Positions 7,498 through 14,745 of a stretch of DNA of 64,000 bases are shown in pieces; position 1 is the stretch's first letter; every line of letters starts with the position of its first letter. Origin of the DNA: Prochlorococcus sp. AG-412-J13 (lineage in GTDB: Bacteria > Cyanobacteriota > Cyanobacteriia > PCC-6307 > Cyanobiaceae). The translations under genes were made by a program, and so were the position numbers. The notes beneath the pieces are model-generated. The model worked only from the letters and a program-made list of their open reading frames with translations. It was not told where the DNA came from and did not search any database. The stretch is taken from positions 1 to 64,000 of the forward strand of contig QCLE01000009.1 of NCBI GenBank assembly GCA_003214815.1, written 5' to 3'.

Positions 7498-7569
7498 AAT
7501 TGTTTAAAAAAAAGTTGGTTAGCTTGTAAAAACTATTTTTTTTTGTTTTATTGAGTAAAACTTTTAAAA

Positions 7570-7863
7570 ATGTTAACTTTTCATTTTTTATTATTTGTCT
7601 CATTTATTTCATGGACAGGTATAGCAATTATTGGCAAAGGTAAAAATTCAACAGAGATAAAAATTCACTCACAAAAAGTTTTAGAGAGCTTTAATTTATC
7701 TATTAAGAACTTCTTTAAATTAGTTGAACTTCTTGTAGAAGAGACTACTGATTCAAACAAAAATGGAACATTAAAAGAAGTTAAAGCAAATGTTTCTATT
7801 GCAAAAAAAAATGTAATACAACTTTTTAAAGTGGAAAATAAAGAAAACAAAAAAACAGCTTAA
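7570..7863 (+). CDS. hypothetical membrane-anchored helical protein
   Basis: The 97-residue protein has an N-terminal hydrophobic segment (MLTFHFLLFVSFISWTGIAI) without a clear cleavage site. It is followed by amphipathic helices (QKVLESFNLSIKNFFKLVEL, TLKEVKANVSIAKKNVIQLF) and a Lys/Asn-rich tail. It is probably tethered to the inner membrane with a coiled-coil domain in the periplasm or cytoplasm. No family is recognised. A short AT-rich spacer with a T-run precedes the ATG. Confidence 0.6.
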   Translation: MLTFHFLLFVSFISWTGIAIIGKGKNSTEIKIHSQKVLESFNLSIKNFFKLVELLVEETTDSNKNGTLKEVKANVSIAKKNVIQLFKVENKENKKTA

Positions 7864-8198
7864 TTTTTAAGAGAAAATTCTGAGAGTGTTTAACGATATA
7901 GCACAGATTCAAGTTAACCTCATTCGCCCTTTTCAAATGGCATGAGGGTGTAGATAAACAATTAACAATTAATAACTAAAAGTGAATGGATAGAACAAAA
8001 CAAATAAAAGAAGCTCATACTTATCAATTAAACATATGGGAATAACCAAAAAAAAATGTAAATTTATGAAGGTTATAAAAGTGGCTAACTTTATTAAACA
8101 TACAAAGCAAATTCAAGAGGATACCTAATTACTCGGGCCTGCATGCTCACTTAGAAGCATCGTTGATAACGGTACAGTTAGGACTGAGACCTACTAAG
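7864..8198. other. intergenic stretch with small-frame debris
   Basis: A 19-codon frame starting at 7987 (MDRTKQIKEAHTYQLNIWE) ends at TAA. After a frame change it seems to continue as KKKCKF then YEGYKSG around 8045-8085, which looks like a broken small gene. The 3' part (8,175-8,200) contains GTTAGGACTGAGACCTACTAAG, loosely resembling the sequence after the repeat at 8,700. No intact gene is supported. Confidence 0.35.
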
Positions 8199-8462
8199 AT
8201 GACAAAATTAGAGAAGTTTCAAAATATTGGTCTTAACTCTTATGAAACAGTTAAGGTTTTTTATTTATTCAAACCAGGCATTGGGTTGGATAAAGAATAC
8301 TAACGGAATAATCATCAAGAAGAAATGGATAAGTTTATAGATAACTTAGTTACCAAACCAAGAATGCAGATTAATGAGTTCGTTGCGTTCGTTAAAGACA
8401 ATTACTTTGCTCCTGAAGGAGTAGAAGTGGAAAACGAAGTCGTTATTTGGAGATGGACTTGA
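8199..8462 (+). pseudogene. 88-codon hypothetical gene with one in-frame TAA
   Basis: The frame starts MTKLEKFQNIGLNSYETVKV and ends FKPGIGLDKEY before TAA at 8301-8303. It then continues without a frame change as RNNHQEEMDKFIDNLVTKPR, MQINEFVAFVKDNYFAPEGV and ends VVIWRWT-TGA. Both halves look protein-like. The downstream part has its own ATG at 8325 and could make a 45-residue peptide. Function unknown; no export signal. Confidence 0.5.
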
Positions 8463-8522
8463 GCTTATGAAGTACTATAATTTCCAATATTAGTTTCAAG
8501 AATTATCCATATTCGAATTATT

Positions 8523-8636
8523 ATGGACATTTTTTAATTATCTAATCTTATAAAACTAGGTATAGCTTTTACGATTCTACTGTCTAGTACTTCCATAGCG
8601 CAGAACTGGTGTAAAATCCCTGTAGGAGCGGACTAA
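8523..8636 (+). pseudogene. signal-peptide fragment of an exported protein
   Basis: In frame with an ATG at 8523 but after a TAA (8535-8537), the codons read NLIKLGIAFTILLSSTSIAQ then NWCKIPVGAD-TAA. This is a textbook signal peptide with an Ala-x-Ala-like end (SIA/QN). The mature part is only about ten residues and ends inside the dispersed repeat at 8627. It is probably the 5' remnant of an exported protein truncated at the repeat. Confidence 0.4.
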
Positions 8637-8670
8637 ATCCTCGTGGAATTTACAGATTTAAGCCCACTTT
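8627..8670 (+). repeat. dispersed hairpin repeat, copy 2
   Basis: The first 21 bases match copy 1 at 1211 (AGCGGACTAAATCCTCGTGG plus A). The second arm differs (GATTTAAGCCCACTT) but still pairs with the first: AAATC with GATTT, and most of AGCGGACT with AAGCCCACT. A retained stem with changed arm bases is consistent with a structured or terminator-like element. It lies at the end of the signal-peptide fragment. Confidence 0.55.
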
Positions 8671-8779
8671 ATATATAGCTAAGGGAAATCAGAGTGGCAA
8701 GGTAGGACTAGTCTGAGACGACTAAGAGAATCTTGAAAATATTTTCATCTCGCTCTCTCGCGATCAGTTGACACTTTAT

Positions 8780-9160
8780 CTATTGGTTGAAAAACTGGAT
8801 CTTTTTCTCAACTATTCTAAAGTTCATATCTATAGCTCCTTTTCTTAAAGGAATAATATTTTGGTATTCACCTTCATAGCAATCTTGCGCTGCTTGTTTG
8901 CTTGGGAATTGTGAGAGTACAGTAAACGGTCCGTCATATCCTTCTCTTACATCTGTTTTATAATCAACTAGTAATGTTTTTGCTCCACAACCTTTTACAA
9001 CCACATCATTTACTCTTGCGAAGTATTTACCTGCTTGCTCTGGATTTATAATTCTGCCAGAAATCATTACATAACCTACATTCCTGTTTTTTGGAACTTT
9101 ATAACCAATCGCAAGCCCAGCAAGGCACGCAATTAAACCAATTAAAATAGTTTTTTTCAT
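8780..9160 (-). CDS. DUF1330-family membrane-anchored protein
   Basis: The 126-residue protein has an N-terminal signal anchor (MKKTILIGLIACLAGLAIGY). A compact alpha/beta domain follows: VGYVMISGRIINPEQAGKYF, then the ARVNDVVVKGCGAKTLLVDY strand-helix pair, GPFTVLSQFPSKQAAQDCYE and NIIPLRKGAIDMNFRIVE. This layout (Y-x-x-x-G-x-I-x-D/NP, then F-P-S/D-x-E/QAA, then R) is that of DUF1330, a ferredoxin-like dimeric fold of unknown reaction. Two Cys could form a disulfide. It is the only intact longer gene in this part of the island. Confidence 0.75.
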   Translation of the reverse strand: MKKTILIGLIACLAGLAIGYKVPKNRNVGYVMISGRIINPEQAGKYFARVNDVVVKGCGAKTLLVDYKTDVREGYDGPFTVLSQFPSKQAAQDCYEGEYQNIIPLRKGAIDMNFRIVEKKIQFFNQ

Positions 9161-9251
9161 TTAAAATTTGATTTTTATAAATGTTATACGATCCTTTCTA
9201 AGTTGACATAAAAAATTATTGCTATTAATTATGTAGAGACTTTTTTATTAA

Positions 9252-9341
9252 ATGCCATTAGACGTATTTCTAACGTACATGTGTGTTGTGGTTATAGCTT
9301 TGCTTATTAGAAGAGAGATCAAGCTTACTAAAGCTAGATAG
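9252..9341 (+). CDS. possible 29-aa membrane peptide
   Basis: A short ATG frame gives MPLDVFLTYMCVVVIALLIR then REIKLTKAR. One hydrophobic helix is followed by a basic tail, giving an inside-positive C-terminus. Such mini-membrane proteins exist in picocyanobacteria, but this frame is too short for certainty. The following stretch to 9595 holds only broken hydrophobic frames on both strands. Confidence 0.35.
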   Translation: MPLDVFLTYMCVVVIALLIRREIKLTKAR

Positions 9342-9595
9342 TTATGAGAATTAACTCTAAAACCATAAGCTTGTTGTTAAAAATAACTGTCTGTATTTTG
9401 GTATTTGTTATTTAGTTATTGCTGTTGCTTATCCAACGCTTTCTTAGAAATAAGGCATAAATCTTTTGACCTATCGCTCCATAGATACCTATAACTATAA
9501 GAAATATCGAGAATAGGATCACTGAACAAAATCTAATTATTATTGTTATCTCTTAAATAATTTGAATATGGAAGTAGATCGAGACAATTTGTAAG

Positions 9596-9931
9596 TTACT
9601 TCTCTCTAATTTTTCTCCATCTGAAATACATATATCACATATAAATTTCTAGCATATAATTCTTTGTTCCATTTTCTAATATATTTTTTGAAAATTTATT
9701 ATTGAACATTCCACTTTCAATTAATCCTTTTTTCTAATCTATTTCCTCTTTCATTGCTGTTGTTGCTCTTATAATTTCTTCAATATTTCATATTCAACAT
9801 GTAACACCTAAACGCCCAAGATCTTTTAATCCTTTTACACTTCCCATTAAGAGTTTTGCATCTGAAGGGGAATGAGATTTGATATTAAAGAACTCTTTCT
9901 GCCAGGCTTTGTCATTCCATTTAGCAGGCAT
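9596..9931 (-). pseudogene. hypothetical gene with four in-frame stops
   Basis: One frame of 112 codons starts MPAKWNDKAWQKEFFNIKSH, continues SDAKLLMGSVKGLKDLGRLG and VTC, then shows TGA, Ile, TGA, NIEEIIRATTAMKEEID, TAG, KKGLIESGMFNNKFSKNILE, and a further TGA before TAA. No indel is needed. The two close TGA codons would restore Trp residues by a single change each. No family is recognised. The plus-strand frame 9872-10108 lies antisense to it and is discarded. Confidence 0.6.
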
Positions 9932-9955
9932 ACTAATAAAGTTGTTTTAGTTTTT

Positions 9956-10141
9956 TTAGCTTTGTTTATCTACAAAGTCCCAGACTTCATCAATAGCATC
10001 ATAAAAATCACAGGTATCTGGTTTTTTCATCTAAGAGCTTTCATAACAAACATCGATTTCAGCATTTATAAACTCTTTAATTCTTCTAATGTGATTACCA
10101 CCACCTGAGTTTTGATTTAAATTATTTATGTCATTTAACAT
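9956..10141 (-). pseudogene. small hypothetical gene with one in-frame TAG
   Basis: The 62-codon frame starts MLNDINNLNQNSGGGNHIRR and continues IKEFINAEIDVCYESS, then TAG (10031-10033), then MKKPDTCDFYDAIDEVWDFV ending DKQS-TAA. It precedes the broken frame at 9931 by 24 bases on the same strand, as in a two-gene unit. The second half keeps an ATG directly after the stop. Acidic, soluble, unrecognised. Confidence 0.5.
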
Positions 10142-10170
10142 TTTTACTAATCCATAGGTAACATTAAAAA

Positions 10171-10407
10171 GTGTCGTATTTCTACTATATAAAACTATTA
10201 TTTCTTGGCTATAAAACTAATGGAAACTTTTGCTATGACAAGCTTTTGAGTTTTGCCATACCCACTAAAATATGCTATAAAATTTATCTTCAAAAAGAAG
10301 TCTATGGAGATTGTGCTGCAGCAAAATTAGACACAAACCCGAAGATATATTTAAGAACAATCAATAATTATAGACCATATTTTTCACACTCATCTCGCAC
10401 TCCCTAA
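10171..10407 (+). CDS. uncertain frame, possible gene fragment
   Basis: A GTG-started frame of 78 codons contains a protein-like part: KICYKIYLQKEVYGDCAAAK and LDTNPKIYLRTINNY, with four Cys overall. The N-terminal third is Tyr/Phe/Leu-rich and may be non-coding. There is no clear export signal or start context. It may be the 3' remnant of a small exported protein. Confidence 0.3.
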   Translation: MSYFYYIKLLFLGYKTNGNFCYDKLLSFAIPTKICYKIYLQKEVYGDCAAAKLDTNPKIYLRTINNYRPYFSHSSRTP

Positions 10408-10740
10408 GAAGGTTCTAAAAACGTTTGAGTTTTCCGTTTAATTAACTCACTCAGAAACATTTAATTTTTAATCAACATTATTACAACAGTTGCAATTCAA
10501 AAAAATAGTCCATGGTTCAAAATGAAGAAATAAATATTTGAAGCTATCTAGAAGAACACTAAGTAAGCATATGAAATACCTTAACTATGGTCATCATTAC
10601 ATTTGTATGTTTGCAAGGAATACTAGAAGCACAATCCTATTGAATGTAGATCATTTAGAGAAATATCTCTGCCAATCTGTTGCATCTGTTTTTAAAAAAT
10701 AAATCAGCATATTTACGCATGTATATAAAAAAATAATTAT
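10408..10740. other. no gene seen
   Basis: No frame of convincing composition occurs on either strand, and no clear hairpin or repeat was found. The next features are the RNA-like stretch and the terminators next to the tRNA. Confidence 0.5.
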
Positions 10741-10820
10741 TGTAATTTCAGCTTGATCTAACAAGATCTAGGCAAAACAAAGAGGTTGATATCTAAGTCA
10801 GGCAAGTCAATCTCTTTTTT
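10741..10820 (+). ncRNA. candidate small RNA ending in a terminator hairpin
   Basis: The stretch contains a small stem GATCT-AACA-AGATC (around 10,755-10,768). A longer stem follows, AAAGAGGTTGA (10779-10789) with TCAATCTCTTT (10807-10817; one G-T pair), running into TTTTTT. That is a good plus-strand intrinsic terminator with no protein gene in front of it, so it may end a small RNA. The 5' end is unknown. It may equally terminate leftover transcription from decayed genes. Confidence 0.3.
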
Positions 10821-10839
10821 AATGTCTTAAATTAATTAT

Positions 10840-10868
10840 TAAAAATAAGACTACTTTAAAACGTAGTC
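10840..10868 (-). terminator. intrinsic terminator of the tRNA-Met gene
   Basis: On the minus strand GACTAC-GTTTTAAA-GTAGTC (10849-10868) forms a 6-bp stem followed by TTATTTTT (10840-10848). It begins about 20 bases after the 3' end of tRNA-Met. Confidence 0.6.
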
Positions 10869-10887
10869 ATTGCAGTTAGTTTTTTAT

Positions 10888-10961
10888 GTCTCAGGGCAGA
10901 CTTGAACTGCCGACCTCCGGGCTATGAATCCGGCGCTACTAACCAACTGAGCTACTGAGAC
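10888..10961 (-). tRNA. tRNA-Met (anticodon CAT)
   Basis: A 74-nt cloverleaf: acceptor GTCTCAG / CTGAGAC, D-arm AGCTCAGTTGGTTAGTAGC, anticodon stem-loop CCGGATTCATAGCCCGG with CAT, and T-arm GGCAG-TTCAAGT-CTGCC. CCA is not encoded, as usual in cyanobacteria. G1-C72 pairs, so it is not a typical initiator. An elongator Met is most likely; a tRNA-Ile with lysidine-modified CAT cannot be excluded. It marks the right end of the accessory island, and a degenerate copy of its 5' half occurs at 12572-12611. Confidence 0.9.
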
Positions 10962-11004
10962 TTGCTGTAACTTTACTATTTTACAGGTTTAATAAGCAAT
11001 ATAT

Positions 11005-12330
11005 TTATTTAATTTCTACTGAATCCATAAATGTTTTCTTCTTAGATTCTGTCGAAATCCTTCTTTGATAGTTCTTTGTATGTAGATCAATATCGTGTTC
11101 CATAGCTGCGGCTACTTTCTCGTTTCTTATTTGCTTCCATTCTTTATCTGTAGCTATGCGTATAAGCCATATATGAAGCAAATCATAGGCAGTTATACTT
11201 TTTTGTTGTGAATTCTTTGTATTCTCTCAGAATATCTCAGGTACAGAAGAAAACCAATCTGGGAAATGTTTTCTATTTCTTTGATTTAACCAACCGCCGA
11301 GGGTTATGTTATTTACACAAACTCCTAAATCATTGTTCTTATTATCTGGGTTCCATGGAAAGGTTTTATCTATTGATGACATTATCTTTAGCATAGATTT
11401 CTCATGTAAAAACTTCTGGCATTGATGGAATCGATCAAGCAAATGAAATTTATCTATCCAATGGATAAAGACACAATGAACAATGCTCATCTTTTGATTT
11501 GGTTCTCTTTTGACCTGGAATATAAACCAACATTAGACCTTTATTGTCTTCTGGTTTTATATGCCAAAGTTCGTGACGCCTTAAACCAAAAAAGAGAATC
11601 ATTGCAAATATCCATTGCTCTATTTGATATGTAAGAGCAATTGAATTTAAATATGCTTCTGCTTCTTTCTTAGTTGGTATACAGCGTATGTCATTCATAT
11701 CTGAATTGCGATCATATCTTTTTTCCTTTTACTTGATTGGGGATATAACTCTCTTAATGGTGCTAAGTCTAGCTTTCTAAGCAAGATTGGTTCATCTCCT
11801 TTGGATTCCATTAACTAATACTTGCCTGATGACGTCTAATGTATTTAATCTGTTTTATTGCTTATTAGAACCAACCTCATATTCTCCACTCCACTTCTTT
11901 AATGAGTCGAATTTAAATGGTATATCAGACTCAACTAATTTATTTAAATTGCAATGATGATTACTCATGGATGACTCTTTCATTACTTTTAATAAATGAT
12001 CTTTAGTTATTGATCTAACCTCTGACCATTTATAAATACGAGATGTAACCTCTCGGTCCCAATCTTCTGAAAGCTTTATTAATTGCGTGATGGGTACACT
12101 CGTGTTCCATTCTTCATCTCCAATGTATAAACATAAATTTGCAGCAGTTTTTATATCATCCAAATTTTTCTTGATCAAAGGTAGCAATAAACATTGGAAA
12201 AACTTATCCTTTGACCTTACTTTATATAATGCGATCTAGCTATCTTCCTTAGTGTGTGACGACAATCATTACTACTTAGTCCATCAATTATAATCTCCCA
12301 TGATTTAATATTTCTGGATCTTGATGTCAT
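11005..12330 (-). pseudogene. decayed tyrosine recombinase (integrase)
   Basis: Starting near ATG 12330 (MTSRSRNIKSWEII), the gene needs several frame changes and stop read-throughs to reach TAA at 11005. Recognisable parts follow. The N-terminal SAM-like region is at 11855-12187 (IKKNLDDIKTAANLCLYIGD, WDREVTSRIYKWSEVRSITK), then NTLDVIRQVLVNG. The catalytic core start is at 11450-11698 (TKKEAEAYLNSI, FGLRRHELWHI with the RxxEL-type Arg box). Box II is TAYDLLHIWLIRIAT, where the expected LRH is LLH, so a catalytic Arg is lost. Box III is AAAMEHDIDLHTKNYQRRIS, where MGH is MEH and the Tyr is kept. A full-length version would be about 440 residues. It cannot be functional. Confidence 0.8.
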
Positions 12331-12571
12331 AGTTTTTGTACCCTATAATCTAGGAATAATGGTTAGAAAGAGATAAAAATTACCTCGGTTGGTTAGCTAA
12401 AAAAATATACCCCAAGCAATTTAATAGTATACCCATAAGTTAAAAATAATGAAATTGGTGCTTTATCCTTCGCACTGATTAAAAATTATAAACACATTAA
12501 ATTACTGTTGTATCATTGTATTTATTTGATAGCAATAAATCTCATGAATTAATAAATACTAGTGTCAAGGT

Positions 12572-12611
12572 GCTATAAATCGCCCGCTCAACCCAGCTGA
12601 GCTTCCGAGAC
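12572..12611 (-). repeat. degenerate copy of the tRNA-Met 5' half (attachment-site remnant)
   Basis: The 40 bases align with 10921-10961, the 5' half of tRNA-Met from G1 through the anticodon loop, in the same orientation. Shared strings include GCTAT-AATC, AACC, CTGAGCT and GAGAC, with roughly three quarters identity and one or two small gaps. The anticodon-loop position reads TTTATAG instead of TTCATAG. The 3' half is absent. It marks the outer boundary of the element; the core genome starts just after it. Confidence 0.65.
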
Positions 12612-12640
12612 ATGGGAATATGGTAATGCATTTTTTGTAC

Positions 12641-13123
12641 TTAATTACCATTTTGAAAATTTAGTTGTTTATGAGCCTCATATATAGCAATACCGCATGC
12701 TACAGAAAGATTTAGACTCCTAACACCTTTTTGATCATTGTTTCCAGTCTGTAAATTCGGCATAAATATTGATATTAAAAAGTCGCTTTTATCAATAATG
12801 GAATCTGGCAATCCTGAATCTTCTCTCCCAAATAGCAAAATATCATCTTGCTTAAATTTAAAATCATTCAAATATAATCCATTTTTTTTACTAAAAGAAA
12901 TTATTCTTTTTGTTGCTTTTGAAGTCAAAAATTTTTCATAATTATCATACTTTTTAACAGTAACTAGAGGCCAATAGTCTAATCCTGCTCTTTTTAAATA
13001 TTTATCTTCTAGTTTAAAACCCAAGGGCTCTATAAGATTTAAAGGTATATTAAACGCAGCACATGATCTGGCAATATTACCAGTATTTTGTGGGATTCTA
13101 GGTTCAAAAAGAGCGACTTCCAA
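12641..13123 (-). CDS. trmL: tRNA (cytidine/uridine-34-2'-O)-methyltransferase TrmL
   Basis: A SpoU/SPOUT-class methyltransferase that uses SAM to methylate the wobble ribose of certain tRNAs. Seen: EVALFEPRIPQNTGNIARSC near the start (the E-P-x-I-P-x-NTGNIAR motif 1), FGREDSGLP (motif 2, G-R/S-E-x-x-G-LP) and SLNLSVACGIAIYEA (motif 3, the knot N-L-S-x-A). The protein is about 160 residues, normal for the family. The TTG at 13121-13123 is chosen because family members begin about three residues before L-F-E-P and it follows the cobU stop directly. A TTG at 13141 would extend it by six residues and overlap cobU. Cytoplasmic. Confidence 0.9.
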   Translation of the reverse strand: MEVALFEPRIPQNTGNIARSCAAFNIPLNLIEPLGFKLEDKYLKRAGLDYWPLVTVKKYDNYEKFLTSKATKRIISFSKKNGLYLNDFKFKQDDILLFGREDSGLPDSIIDKSDFLISIFMPNLQTGNNDQKGVRSLNLSVACGIAIYEAHKQLNFQNGN

Positions 13124-13124
13124 T

Positions 13125-13685
13125 TTAAGTAGGTATTTCAATACTTATTTCATCTATTTTGATTGCTCTGCCGTTTATTGCCAGCCAATTATCTTTTGAT
13201 ATTTTGGTTATTCTCTTTTGAAGTTCCCCGATTCTTTCAATATAAGTATTACCAATTTTATATTCAGAGACCAGACTCCAACCTACTTGTTCTCCAACAA
13301 TAATTGTTATGCTTTTTCTTTTCATTAAGAGACTCATAAGTGAATTCATTTTTGTTGACCATTCTTTTTGTCCCTTGCCAATACTTTTCATAACGAATCC
13401 GCCAATCGAATCTATTAATAATGGACCTTCTTCTTTCCTTAATGTATTTAAAAGATCTGTCGTTTCTATTAATTTCCAATCTTTTGGTCTTCTTTTTCGA
13501 TGTAAATTAATTTTATCTTGCCATTCTTTATCATCCAAATTGTTTTCAGATAAGGCAACATATGATAATTTTTTTACCTCCTTTGCAAGATGCTCTGCGA
13601 ATTCACTTTTGCCACTCTTTGTCCCCCCTGTAATGCAAACTATATGAGATGAATATTCACTAATACTTAAATTCTTTGCATTCAT
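13125..13685 (-). CDS. cobU: adenosylcobinamide kinase / adenosylcobinamide-phosphate guanylyltransferase
   Basis: Bifunctional CobU/CobP of late B12 (or pseudocobalamin) synthesis: it phosphorylates adenosylcobinamide and then transfers GMP to it. The 186-residue protein has the P-loop CITGGTKSGKSEFAEHLA at about residues 18-35, the conserved NLHRKRRPKDWKLIET (His/Arg guanylylation region, 60-75) and LLIDSIGGFV (Walker B-like). Length matches the family. It fits with cobN and B12-dependent metH in this window. It is followed directly by trmL, so the two are probably co-transcribed. Confidence 0.92.
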   Translation of the reverse strand: MNAKNLSISEYSSHIVCITGGTKSGKSEFAEHLAKEVKKLSYVALSENNLDDKEWQDKINLHRKRRPKDWKLIETTDLLNTLRKEEGPLLIDSIGGFVMKSIGKGQKEWSTKMNSLMSLLMKRKSITIIVGEQVGWSLVSEYKIGNTYIERIGELQKRITKISKDNWLAINGRAIKIDEISIEIPT

Positions 13686-13695
13686 AAACTCTCTA

Positions 13696-14007
13696 TTATT
13701 TAGAGAAATACCACCATGTTGCTAAAGGAATAATTGTGGCAGCAATTAACAACCCTATAACTATATAAGTAGCAGTTGAACTTTCAGTATCTTTTGATCT
13801 CATAGTGTTAAAATTTGGATCCACTACAGGGTTGTCAATAGATGAAGGCTGACTTTTTTCGTAATTTATAATAGTTTTCTGTTGAGTAATACCAAAATAT
13901 TTATTTATACTACTAATTTCATTTGCGTATGTAGTAGAGGGGATAAGAATAAAAATTAAGCCAGTAAAGATAAGAGAAAGTATATATTTATTGATGTTTA
14001 GGTTCAT
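13696..14007 (-). CDS. hypothetical exported protein with C-terminal membrane anchor
   Basis: The 103-residue protein has an N-terminal hydrophobic signal (ILSLIFTGLIFILIPSTTYA, cleavage after A28 likely). A short polar middle (INKYFGITQQKTIINYEKSQ) and a C-terminal helix (TYIVIGLLIAATIIPLATWW) ending in Lys follow. It is probably attached to the inner or thylakoid membrane with its middle part outside. No family is recognised. It is 10 bases upstream of cobU on the same strand, so it may share its transcript. Confidence 0.65.
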   Translation of the reverse strand: MNLNINKYILSLIFTGLIFILIPSTTYANEISSINKYFGITQQKTIINYEKSQPSSIDNPVVDPNFNTMRSKDTESSTATYIVIGLLIAATIIPLATWWYFSK

Positions 14008-14118
14008 TTTAAAAGGTTTTGGTTAATTATATATGAAAAACCATATGTTTGAGTAATTTTAAATGTACTAAACAATATAATAATTGCATAATTTAATTAG
14101 AAATAACATATTTAAAAT

Positions 14119-14745
14119 ATGGGATTCAATGGAAAATCATTAATATTAGTCGGTGCAATACTCTTTATTTTTCAGATAGCAAATTTCATTTCAATAGAAA
14201 CAATCACTCCTGAGCTTGAAAGAGCACAAGTTTTAGCTGCAATAGCTTCATTAATTATTATTTTGATAGGTTTTTTATTTAAACAATTCGAACCATTAGC
14301 TGGTGAGAAAGCTGCTTTAAAAGGAGAAAATAAGTTTCTCTTCGAAAGAAACATGCCGGATGAAGTTATTGATGAACTTGCATGGGGTTCTGAAGCGATA
14401 TTAACTTCTACAGCAGCAGCAGCAATATTAATCCACAATGATGGCGTTAATATAATGAGGAGGGGAATCACTTCAAGTAATGATTTTAAACCTGGGGAAA
14501 CTTGTCTGAGATCTATAAAAGATATGAAACTAATATCATTGGCAAACACTAAATTTTATCCTGGTAGAGATGAATTTTTTAATTTTTGTGCCGACATTCC
14601 ATCTATATTAGTTGTACCTATAAATAATAAGGCTTTTATATTGATAGGAGGCTGGAGTGCTAAGTGTTTTACGAAGTCTGATGAGAAATGGATTAATAAC
14701 TGGTCTAAAAAAATTAATAATATTTTTTCAAAAAATAAAATTTAA
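14119..14745 (+). CDS. cofactor assembly of complex C subunit B (CCB-type, b6f heme c_n attachment)
   Basis: The 208-residue protein has two N-terminal helices (SLILVGAILFIFQIANFISI and VLAAIASLIIILIGFLF). A soluble GAF-like domain (FERNMPDEVIDELAWGSEAI, LTSTAAAAILIHNDG, SILVVPINNKAFILIGGWSA) follows. This is the arrangement of the cyanobacterial/plastid CCB2/CCB4 family (DUF2930), needed to attach the extra heme of cytochrome b6. It acts at the thylakoid membrane. It is convergent with lptC, and the two stop regions overlap by four bases. Confidence 0.82.
   Translation: MGFNGKSLILVGAILFIFQIANFISIETITPELERAQVLAAIASLIIILIGFLFKQFEPLAGEKAALKGENKFLFERNMPDEVIDELAWGSEAILTSTAAAAILIHNDGVNIMRRGITSSNDFKPGETCLRSIKDMKLISLANTKFYPGRDEFFNFCADIPSILVVPINNKAFILIGGWSAKCFTKSDEKWINNWSKKINNIFSKNKI

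Larger units (their letters stand above)
10888..12611 (-). mobile_element. remnant of a tRNA-targeting integrative element
   Basis: Three parts lie in order: an intact tRNA-Met, a decayed tyrosine recombinase on the same strand, and a degenerate repeat of the tRNA 5' half. This is what remains when an element integrates within a tRNA gene and supplies a new 5' half while the old one is displaced by about 1.6 kb. No cargo genes remain between the boundaries. Prochlorococcus islands are known to carry tRNA-linked recombinase elements (tycheposons); membership in that group is inference. The element is presumably immobile. Confidence 0.6.

Noticed and set aside
9872-10108. 78-codon plus-strand frame
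   Set aside because: It lies antisense to two minus-strand frames whose composition is clearly more protein-like.
11208-11634. Two plus-strand frames
   Set aside because: They lie antisense to the decayed recombinase, whose conserved boxes are readable on the minus strand.
12572-12611. A second functional tRNA gene
   Set aside because: Only the 5' half is present, with mismatches and no T-arm or 3' acceptor strand.
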